Assembly (NCBI GenBank): GCA_905221605.1
Contig: CAJNDS010002747.1
Location: forward strand, 62,001 to 126,000
Direction: 5' to 3'
From: Symbiodinium natans
Lineage: Eukaryota > Sar > Dinophyceae > Suessiales > Symbiodiniaceae
DNA length: 64,000 nucleotides
Made by a program: the position numbers and the translations under genes. Positions 11,495 to 20,600 of this stretch are shown in pieces. Position 1 is the stretch's first letter. Every line of letters starts with the position of its first letter. The notes under the pieces were generated by a model, which saw only the letters and a list, made by a program, of their open reading frames with translations, searched no databases and was not told the origin of the DNA.

Positions 11495-12639
11495 GTGTGC
11501 TGAGGATTGCGAAGAGCATTGTTTGGGTTGCCACGGCGTTGCTCTTGGTTCCCCGCGCCTCCGCGCGGGGCTGCCCCGTTTTTTGGCTTTTGCAGCGCCT
11601 GCACAAACTCATCCGCTTTCTTCGCCTGTGGGTCCTCGGCGGCCTCAGTCTCCATAGGCTTTGTGTCCCCCATGTTCTGCTGCACGAGCTCGCCGACTAG
11701 ATCTTTTAGTAGGACCGCAGGTTCCTTTTTGCACATTTCATCCTTGGTCTTCCTTTCCTTCTCAGCACGCTTCTCATTTTCTTTGGCCTCCTCAGTTTTC
11801 TTCTTCCGCAGTCGAGTGATCAAGTCGTGGTATACAGTCTCTGCATGCTGCATGGATGCCTCCATTGGTACCTGTGGGATAGCAGAATCTTCCAAACCAC
11901 ACTTTTTGGTATCCATCACCTCAACAGCAACTGTCTTACATTTCTCAAGGAACGCTTGTCTTGTAGTAACCATCTTCTTAGCTTCCATCTGTGCCTCAAG
12001 AGCTGTCGCCATGCACTGTTTATGAAATTTCGTGAAAGCATGGTGAATTTTGGCAAGTGCCTGTCTTCGAGTCGTTCCAGCCTCCAACTTGACGGAGAAA
12101 TCCATGGGTTGGTTAGCACATTCAGGAACAACAACGTCTAACTCTGCCAACTCTTGTGGCGACCTGAAGGGTCGAGTGCCTGCAGGGTATCGTAGTCCTT
12201 CTTGCTTCATGAATTCCACATCCTTCTTGGCCTGGGCAACTCTGTCTTGCATGGACAGGTACTTCCGCACATCTGCTTCAAAGGTTTTCCCCAATTTTCC
12301 GATGGCTTTCTTGACTTCAGCGGGCACCTCAACATCTGCAAGTGCAGGTTGCCTTGGTTCACTGCGAGGACCTGCTCCCTGTTGGCGTTCTGATGGTTGG
12401 GTAGCGCGAGTGTTTTCACTTTGACTCATTCTCTCCATCATCTGTTGTAGAATTTTCTGCTGCTCGGAAATGACAGTCATCATCTGCGTGAGCATGTCCT
12501 CCGTCCTTGCCCTTTTACGTTCATGTTCATCTGCCTCCCTACCGTCACCGAAATCATATGGACTCCGGCGTTCCCCGGCAGCTGCAGATTGCTCGAACAT
12601 ATTGAACATTTGTTGGCCGCTCCGGAATGAAATATCCAC
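11347..12639 (-). CDS. Coiled-coil ORF1 of the Penelope-like element
   Basis: An intact 430-codon frame, not similar to a protein I can name. The N-terminus is followed by a basic, nuclear-signal-like KRAR cluster at about 41-44 and a heptad-rich stretch (LTQMMTVISEQQKILQQMM, about 50-68). A second helical region lies at about 210-240, and a very charged Lys/Glu helix (RLRKKKTEEAKENEKRAEKE) lies near 280-300. The last ~80 residues are Gly/Asn/Gln/Arg-rich and basic, as in RNA-binding tails. Coiled-coil ORF1 proteins precede the RT in some Penelope-like and many non-LTR elements, so an RNA-binding structural role is inferred. The frame overlaps ORF2 by 148 nt. I saw no clear slippery heptamer in the overlap, so reinitiation or a separate transcript is equally possible. 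Confidence 0.6.
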   Translation of the reverse strand: MDISFRSGQQMFNMFEQSAAAGERRSPYDFGDGREADEHERKRARTEDMLTQMMTVISEQQKILQQMMERMSQSENTRATQPSERQQGAGPRSEPRQPALADVEVPAEVKKAIGKLGKTFEADVRKYLSMQDRVAQAKKDVEFMKQEGLRYPAGTRPFRSPQELAELDVVVPECANQPMDFSVKLEAGTTRRQALAKIHHAFTKFHKQCMATALEAQMEAKKMVTTRQAFLEKCKTVAVEVMDTKKCGLEDSAIPQVPMEASMQHAETVYHDLITRLRKKKTEEAKENEKRAEKERKTKDEMCKKEPAVLLKDLVGELVQQNMGDTKPMETEAAEDPQAKKADEFVQALQKPKNGAAPRGGAGNQEQRRGNPNNALRNPQHTWWRGSNKAQRYQAWQPQTYRTVQRQAGKQHGWSAYGYGGARNARIASW

Positions 12640-12662
12640 GAAAGATCAGGGTGTAGTGAGCA

Positions 12663-12734
12663 CTCCAGGATCAAGACCAAACAAATGTTTTTTGAGCACT
12701 CCAGGATCAAGACCAAACAAATGTTTTTCCAAGG
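12663..12734. repeat. 36-bp tandem duplication at the pseudo-LTR edge
   Basis: Two consecutive copies of a 36-bp unit beginning CTCCAGGATCAAGACC lie at 12663-12698 and 12699-12734. The second copy is the edge of the 262-bp direct repeat. Short (30-40-bp) tail duplications beside pseudo-LTRs have been reported for Penelope-like elements. Confidence 0.8.
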
Positions 12735-12960
12735 CAAAGCAAAGGTTTAGGACCGTGGGACTTGGGACCCACGTGTGGACTTAGACCCTCATCCTATCCT
12801 AATCTTGTGCCGAAATATCGCATTCAGCGATTTCTGTACGTGCACAAGTTAGACAAAAGTATGCGTTACTTTGCAGCTCAGTGCAAAGCGTTTTCACATT
12901 TGACATGAGTCACCATTGTGACTGAAACTTACAGGCAACGCGGCGTGCGATGAACTTACA
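12699..12960 (-). repeat. Upstream pseudo-LTR of the Penelope-like element
   Basis: The partner of 9058-9319, identical over 262 bp by eye. On its right it runs without a break into the 27-bp minisatellite, so repeat and minisatellite belong to the same ancestral sequence. Confidence 0.88.
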
Positions 12961-15900
12961 GGCAACGCGGCGTGCGATGAACTTACAGGCAACGCGGCGT
13001 GCGATGAACTTACAGGCAACGCGGCGTGCGATGAACTTACAGGCAACGCGGCGTGCGATGAACTTACAGGCAACGCGGCGTGCGATGAACTTACAGGCAA
13101 CGCGGCGTGCGATGAACTTACAGGCAACGCGGCGTGCGATGAACTTACAGGCAACGCGGCGTGCGATGAACTTACAGGCAACGCGGCGTGCGATGAACTT
13201 ACAGGCAACGCGGCGTGCGATGAACTTACAGGCAACGCGGCGTGCGATGAACTTACAGGCAACGCGGCGTGCGATGAACTTACAGGCAACGCGGCGTGCG
13301 ATGAACTTACAGGCAACGCGGCGTGCGATGAACTTACAGGCAACGCGGCGTGCGATGAACTTACAGGCAACGCGGCGTGCGATGAACTTACAGGCAACGC
13401 GGCGTGCGATGAACTTACAGGCAACGCGGCGTGCGATGAACTTACAGGCAACGCGGCGTGCGATGAACTTACAGGCAACGCGGCGTGCGATGAACTTACA
13501 GGCAACGCGGCGTGCGATGAACTTACAGGCAACGCGGCGTGCGATGAACTTACAGGCAACGCGGCGTGCGATGAACTTACAGGCACGCGGCGTGCGATGA
13601 ACTTACAGGCAACGCGGCGTGCGATGAACTTACAGGCAACGCGGCGTGCGATGAACTTACAGGCAACGCGGCGTGCGATGAACTTACAGGCAACGCGGCG
13701 TGCGATGAACTTACAGGCAACGCGGCGTGCGATGAACTTACAGGCAACGCGGCGTGCGATGAACTTACAGGCAACGCGGCGTGCGATGAACTTACAGGCA
13801 ACGCGGCGTGCGATGAACTTACAGGCAACGCGGCGTGCGATGAACTTACAGGCAACGCGGCGTGCGATGAACTTACAGGCAACGCGGCGTGCGATGAACT
13901 TACAGGCAACGCGGCGTGCGATGAACTTACAGGCAACGCGGCGTGCGATGAACTTACAGGCAACGCGGCGTGCGATGAACATACAGGCAACGCGGCGTGC
14001 GATGAACATACAGGCAACGCGGCGTGCGATGAACATACAGGCAACGCGGCGTGCGATGAACTTACAGGCAACGCGGCGTGCGATGAACTTACAGGCAACG
14101 CGGCGTGCGATGAACTTACAGGCAACGCGGCGTGCGATGAACTTACAGGCAACGCGGCGTGCGATGAACTTACAGGCAACGCGGCGTGCGAAGAACTTAC
14201 AGGCAACGCGGCGTGCGCGTGCGAACTTAGCGGCGTGCGATGAACTGCAAGCGGCGCAACGCGGCGTGCGATGAACTTACAGGCAACGCGGCGTGCGATG
14301 AACTTACAGGCAACGCGGCGGCGTGCGATGAACTTACAGGCAACGCGGCGTGCGATGAACTTACAGGCAACGCGGCGTGCGATGAACTTACAGGCAACGC
14401 GGCGTGCGATGAACTTACAGGCAACGCGGCGTGCGATGAACTTACAGGCAACGCGGCGTGCGATGAACTTACAGGCAACGCGGCGTGCGATGAACTTACA
14501 GGCAACGCGGCGTGCGATGAACTTACAGGCAACGCGGCGTGCGATGAACTTACAGGCAACGCGGCGTGCGATGAACTTACAGGCAACGCGGCGTGCGATG
14601 AACTTACAGGCAACGCGGCGTGCGATGAACTTACAGGCAACGCGGCGTGCGATGAACTTACAGGCAACGCGGCGTGCGATGAACTTACAGGCAACGCGGC
14701 GTGCGATGAACTTACAGGCAACGCGGCGTGCGATGAACTTACAGGCAACGCGGCGTGCGATGAACTTACAGGCAACGCGGCGTGCGATGAACTTACAGGC
14801 AACGCGGCGTGCGATGAACTTACAGGCAACGCGGCGTGCGATGAACTTACAGGCAACGCGGCGTGCGATGAACTTACAGGCAACGCGGCGTGCGATGAAC
14901 TTACAGGCAACGCGGCGTGCGATGAACTTACAGGCAACGCGGCGTGCGATGAACTTACAGGCAACGCGGCGTGCGATGAACTTACAGGCAACGCGGCGTG
15001 CGATGAACTTACAGGCAACGCGGCGTGCGATGAACTTACAGGCAACGCGGCGTGCGATGAACTTACAGGCAACGCGGCGTGCGATGAACTTACAGGCAAC
15101 GCGGCGTGCGATGAACTTACAGGCAACGCGGCGTGCGATGAACTTACAGGCAACGCGGCGTGCGATGAACTTACAGGCAACGCGGCGTGCGATGAACTTA
15201 CAGGCAACGCGGCGTGCGATGAACTTACAGGCAACGCGGCGTGCGATGAACTTACAGGCAACGCGGCGTGCGATGAACTTACAGGCAACGCGGCGTGCGA
15301 TGAACTTACAGGCAACGCGGCGTGCGATGAACTTACAGGCAACGCGGCGTGCGATGAACTTACAGGCAACGCGGCGTGCGATGAACTTACAGGCAACGCG
15401 GCGTGCGATGAACTTACAGGCAACGCGGCGTGCGATGAAATTACAGGCAACGCGGCGTGCGATGAACTTACAGGCAACGCGGCGTGCGATGAACTTACAG
15501 GCAACGCGGCGTGCGATGAACTTACAGGCAACGCGGCGTGCGATGAACTTACAGGCAACGCGGCGTGCGATGAACTTACAGGCAACGCGGCGTGCGATGA
15601 ACTTACAGGCAACGCGGCGTGCGATGAACTTACAGGCAACGCGGCGTGCGATGAACTTACAGGCAACGCGGCGTGCGATGAACTTACAGCAACGCGGCGT
15701 GCAGGCAACGCGGCGTGCGATGAACTTACAGGCAACCCCCCCCCCCCCCCCCCCCCCCCCCCCACGGCGTGCGATGAACTTACAGGCAACGCGGCGTGCG
15801 ATGAACTTACAGGCAACGCGGCGTGCGATGAACTTACAGGCAACGCGGCGTGCGATGACCTTACAGGCAACGCGGCGTGCGATGAACTTACAGGCAACGC

Positions 15901-16578
15901 GGCGTGCGATGAACTTACAGGCAACGCGGCGTGCGATGAACTTACAGGCAACGCGGCGTGCGATGAACTTACAGGCAACGCGGCGTGCGATGAACTTACA
16001 GGCAACGCGGCGTGCGATGAACTTACAGGCAACGCGGCGTGCGATGAACTTACAGGCAACGCGGCGTGCGATGAACTTACAGGCAACGCGGCGTGCGATG
16101 AACTTACAGTCAACGCGGCGTGCGATGAACTTACAGGCAACGCGGCGTGCGATGAACTTACAGGCAACGCGGCGTGCGATGAACTTACAGGCAACGCGGC
16201 GTGCGATGAACTTACAGGCAACGCGGCGTGCGATGAACTTACGGGCAACGCGGCGTGCGATGAACTTACAGGCAACGCGGCGTGCGATGAACTTACAGGC
16301 AACGCGGCGTGCGATGAACTTACAGGCAACGCGGCGTGCGATGAACTTACAGGCAACGCGGCGTGCGATGAACTTACAGGCAACGCGGCGTGCGATGAAC
16401 TTACAGGCAACGCGGCGTGCGATGAACTTACAGGCAACGCGGCAACGCGGCGTGCGATGAACTTACAGGCAACGCGGCAACGCGGCGTGCGATGAACTTA
16501 CAGGCAACGCGGCAACGCGGCGTGCGATGAACTTACAGGCAACGCGGCGTGCGATGAACTTACAGGCAACGCGGCGTG
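12929..16578. repeat. 27-bp minisatellite, ~135 units
   Basis: A nearly perfect head-to-tail array of a 27-bp unit with core CGGCGTGCGATGAAC. Rare variants include ACATACAG around 13980-14040, a disrupted patch at 14206-14270, a shortened patch near 15690-15710 and 36-bp variants just before the gap. Because 27 is a multiple of three and the unit lacks stops in several frames, long nine-residue-repeat open frames appear on both strands; they are not treated as genes. About 1.3 units also lie inside the downstream pseudo-LTR (about 9285-9319). True length is unknown because the array ends in an assembly gap. Confidence 0.95.
15736..15763. repeat. C28 homopolymer inside the minisatellite
   Basis: A run of 28 C interrupts one repeat unit. 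It may be a sequencing or assembly artefact. Confidence 0.8.
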
Positions 16579-16678
16579 NNNNNNNNNNNNNNNNNNNNNN
16601 NNNNNNNNNNNNNNNNNNNNNNNNNNNNNNNNNNNNNNNNNNNNNNNNNNNNNNNNNNNNNNNNNNNNNNNNNNNNNN
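16579..16678. other. Assembly gap (100 N)
   Basis: Exactly 100 N separate the minisatellite from a CA microsatellite. Order and distance across it rest on scaffolding alone. Confidence 0.99.
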
Positions 16679-16872
16679 CACACACACACACACAGTTACA
16701 CACACACACAGTTACACACACACACAGAGTTACACACACACACACAGTTACACACACACACACAGTTACACACACACACACACACACGCACCCACACACA
16801 CACAAACACACACACACACACACACAGACACACACACACACACACACAAACCACACACACACACAGACACAC
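16679..16872. repeat. (CA)n with AGTTA interruptions
   Basis: CA repeats broken by AGTTACACA and GCACCCA elements. Shorter CA/CT tracts occupy the same place upstream of the other LHC units (about 28806-28845, 38862-38902, 47233-47275), so the tandem LHC array is truncated on its left inside this microsatellite. Confidence 0.9.
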
Positions 16873-17060
16873 CGTTTTGTCAGCGTGCCTGACACTGAGC
16901 GCAGGCTGCCCCGGAGCGAAGCAGCGTTCAGCTGCGCGGCCGAGTAGCGGCGCAGAGGAGTGCCGAAGGCGCAGTCAGCCTCTTTTGCCAAAGCGCGAAA
17001 ATGGTCTAATTTTACTTTTCGTAGAGCCCCGAATGTTTGCGCTCCTGGACCTCAGACCAG

Positions 17061-17146
17061 GCAGCAGCTCCTCAAGCCTTCTTGGCTGCACGACCGTGGC
17101 TTCGGCATCAGCCGCTCAGCGTTCTCAGGGAGCGTTCTCAGGGAGC
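17061..17146 (+). other. Candidate Ser-rich targeting exon, LHC gene 1
   Basis: After an AG acceptor (GACCAG) one frame reads five Ser, LLGCTTVASASAA, then QRSQGAFSGS. Ser/Ala-rich stretches like this are usual in dinoflagellate plastid transit peptides. A second small candidate exon (17217-17246, ALLAAQLRGK) follows after GCTGCAG. The joins to the first supported LHC exon are not resolved. Confidence 0.35.
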
Positions 17147-17698
17147 ACTTCGATGGTCGCCGGGGCGTGCGTGTGTCTCGGGGGCTTCGGGTTGGGTCGC
17201 CCCGCTCGCGCTGCAGGCCCTCCTGGCAGCGCAGCTCCGTGGCAAGGACCGGGGGGTTTGAGGGGGAGGTTCTCTCAGGTTCGGGGCTCGGGTTGCGAGA
17301 CGTAGTTAGGGTCGGGTGATGTATGGGGCGATTCTTTTCTGAGATGGTAGGGTTTTCGGAGTGGGCTCTGAGTGCGGATGGGGAGCCCCACGCCTTGGGG
17401 GTACATGACTGGAGCATGTGGGGTTATCGGTTCTGGTTTACCTCGCTCAGCCCAAAGAATTCCAAGTGCAGGCCAGCAGCCGCAAGTCCCAGGTGCGACG
17501 GGGGGGGCCTGCTTTGGGCTGGTGCTCTGGGCTGGAAGTGGGGCGGGCCTCTCCTTTGTGCCTGTGCCCCAAGAAGAATCAGAAAGACCCCAAGAAGATC
17601 CAAGAAGTATCCTGAAGTGCTAGTGATGTGCCCAGCATCAGAAGCAGAGGACCGCAAAGGACCTTCAAGGGACCCCCCAAAGGGACCTTCTGCCACAG

Positions 17699-20600
17699 GT
17701 GGTCGTCAGCGCCTTTGAGAGCGAGCTCGGCGTTCAGGTCCACGGTCTCCTTTCTTCTTGGACATTTTTGGACACTGGCTCGTGCGGCTGACATCGCTAG
17801 GACTACCGATAGAGCGCAGGCGTAGGTCAGAGAAATCCAGAGAGGTTTGCGTGCCGTTGTGTCGCCCTAGAGGAAGCCAGTTGACACTTTAGACCGGTTC
17901 AGAACATGAAGCCTTCCACGCACCTTCCGAACTGTCATGAGCTGCGCAGGCGCCCGTGGGCTTCTGGGACCCCGCTGGCCTGAGCGCCTTGGCTGGCGTT
18001 GGAGGGTTTGGGATCGTGGTTTGAGTTTCAGGGCCGGCGCTTGCCTTTAGCGCCTCCGTGCAAACCGAGAACGCCGAACCCGCCGCCCCGTGTGCAGGTG
18101 CGGACGGCAGCGTAGAGAACTTCAAGCGCCGACGGGCCACCGAGCTCAAGCACGGGCGCATTGCAACTGGGCTGCATCCGTGCCGCGAGGATTCGCTCAT
18201 GTTCGCCCAAATTCGCACATCGTATTCATGAACATTGCAAATACGCACGTCCACAAGCTTCCCTGGTTTGTGCGCACCGGGATCTCCTGTGGAGAGTATG
18301 GTACCCATGTGATACAGGGTTTGCAGATGACAGAGGTCTTTCGGGTTGCTTGATTCTCCGCTGCACGCTCGAGTGCCTCCCCCCCCCGCCCCCCCAAAGC
18401 ATCCTAGCCTGGAACAATTCTGCCGACATCTCCGCACGAAGACCCGAAGTGCCTGAGGCGATGCTGGCAACGATGGGCTACATCACCCCAGAGCTACCCG
18501 TCCCAAATTTTCTTGTCCCAAATTTTGTTGCTTCCCCGATGGCGGAGTCCTCCACGTGGGCGAGGGAAGGGACTCAACTAAAGGTAGTGCCCCTACTGAG
18601 ACATACTGAGACCAACTACATACCCTGAGGGGTGTCACCCTTGTCACTTTGGTTGGTTACAGTTTGGTGTGCCTTTTTTGCTACCGATTGGGTGACGAGT
18701 GCCGCCAATTCTCTTAACGGCATCCGCTAATCTTGCGGTCTTGCTTCACTCTTGTTCGAGGGAAGGTGTTGGGGGGGGGGGTGCTCTTGGAGTGCCTCCG
18801 CCGCCTTCTTTCGAAGCGGTGTCGCGTCGGGCAGTTTTCCTGGGTGGGCTGCCGGACGAAGATACTCTCGGTCAAGTTCTTCTCGAGGTTTTGTGGTAAC
18901 TTCACCCCAGAGTACCCTCACTCGTTTGTTCACATGCGGTTGCGAGTGGGTCGTCGTTTTCAGTTGGTTCGGAATCGGCGAGATCGGGCCTGTTTACAGC
19001 TTCTACGAAAACTTAGCGGGTTCGTGGCGTCGACACGTCCACTTTTGGTCTCCGTTGACTCGGATTTTGCCTGTCAAGGGATCGGCTGGCACGACTAGCC
19101 GATGTGAGCAGGGGGACACGATCCCCTTGTGGCGGTGTTTTGGCCACGTGCCAACACCAACTAAGGCAAGCCCGACCCCTCCTTACTATGTTTCTGCTTT
19201 TACCTGTTCGACAAGGGGTGTGCCGGGACCTTTGTAGATCGATGTGACCGTAGGCGCACGCTCGCTATGGATGCCTTTTTTCAGATGGGTGAGCGGGAGG
19301 TGGGCGACTTTGATTTGCATTTTCTCTTTGGCTTGGGCTTGTCGCTCTGCTGGTCCAGGTACGTGTAGTCGCCAAACCAAACACCTGACCTGTCCTGTCC
19401 TGTCCTGTCCCAAATTTTGTTGGGCGATCAATGTGGGGCACCTCCTCGTGGTGATCGCCGGAAACAGGGGGCTTCGATGTAAACAAGCTTCGACGGCCGT
19501 GGAGTGCATTTAACATGTGACATGGTCATGCCAAGCGGAACGGGACAATGTCGGCACAGCCGATCTCAGCACACAGCCCCCCCTTGATAGCCCATGCCTT
19601 ATGGTGCTCGCCATCGATCCAGGTTCGTGTATCGGTCGCTCGATGGGGAGGCAACGGGACCCACAACTCTTACGGTAGTCTCCAGTGAATTGTCCGTGTG
19701 TGGTACCGTTGTGCAATGGTCTCAGCTCGTCGGTTTTGGGTGTTGGGGCCCGGATGCGCAAGCTGAAGGGTTCCGCCCAAAGCCGCGGGGATGATTGTGT
19801 CGGACTGTTTTGGGTGGGCAGTCGGACGAACCACATGTATTTGGGTATTCTGGGAATTGGTCACGCGTTGCGAACTACACCCCTGCGACTCCTTCCTCAT
19901 TCACGTCCATAGCTGGCGTTCGGCTCGAACTCGCTTGATGATAAAGCCCGACGGGATGCGGAAGTTTTAACCCTGAAATTCCCGCCACGGTGCACGACAC
20001 ACATCGGCAAAGCCGGGGCATGTCCCACGGCCAGGTGGGGACAGGCCGCGTGCCTGTCCGTTAGGGTCGAGTGCTGAGTCTCAGTGTCTCGGGTAACGTA
20101 GCTTTGTCGGCATCCCTGTGCTTTAACGTGTGTACTGATTGTTTCACAGTGTGGTTCGCGAGCCATGACGTTCAGAACGGAGGGTGGGCTGCTTGGTAGA
20201 TTTGTTGTTTGGTTTCGTCTGATGCAGTGCATGGGGCTTGGGCAGCTAAGGAAACACCCGTTGTCTGTCAGTCTGTCTGTGTGTCTGTCTGTCTGTCCCA
20301 AATCTTGTTGTTTGCGGCATCCTTTGCGGCATCCTTGCGGCACCCTTTGCAGCATTCCTTGCGCATTGAAGTCTGTCCGTCCGTCTTCCCCCCAGTAAAG
20401 GAGCGGTTCTCCGACATGAGACCCAGCAGACAAGTGAAGCTGGCCGCCGCGTCTTGGTCTGAGGATCACGGGCAAGTTCCCAGGGTACTTGAGCCCATCT
20501 GCCGGCCTGAAGTTCGCCGACGTGCCCAATGGCTTGGCAGCCATCTCCAAGGTGCACGGGGGTGGGGGGAGGGGTCGCAGGGGGTTTGTGGGGGTTTGTT

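Larger units (their letters stand above)
9046..12960 (-). mobile_element. Endonuclease-lacking Penelope-like retroelement at a telomeric array
   Basis: In sense (minus) order: a 262-bp direct repeat (12960-12699), a partial 36-bp duplication of its end (12698-12663), ORF1 (12639-11347), ORF2 reverse transcriptase (11494-9362), a second 262-bp direct repeat (9319-9058), then CCCTAAA repeats. Direct repeats (pseudo-LTRs) and short tail duplications are known features of Penelope-like elements. The telomere-associated Athena and Coprina groups of that class lack the GIY-YIG endonuclease. The RT ORF here ends shortly after the thumb region with no such domain. Family assignment is by motif reading only. 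Confidence 0.72.

Noticed and set aside
15736-15763. C28 run as a possible G-quadruplex control element
   Set aside because: It is a single homopolymer inside a satellite beside an assembly gap. A sequencing or assembly artefact is more likely.
12894-16495. Open frames up to about 750 codons on both strands with nine-residue repeats
   Set aside because: They follow from a stop-free 27-bp unit whose length is divisible by three. They appear in several frames and both directions at once, with no non-repeat domain.
12929-16578. CRISPR-like regular array
   Set aside because: Units are contiguous with no unique spacers, and the context is eukaryotic. It is a minisatellite.
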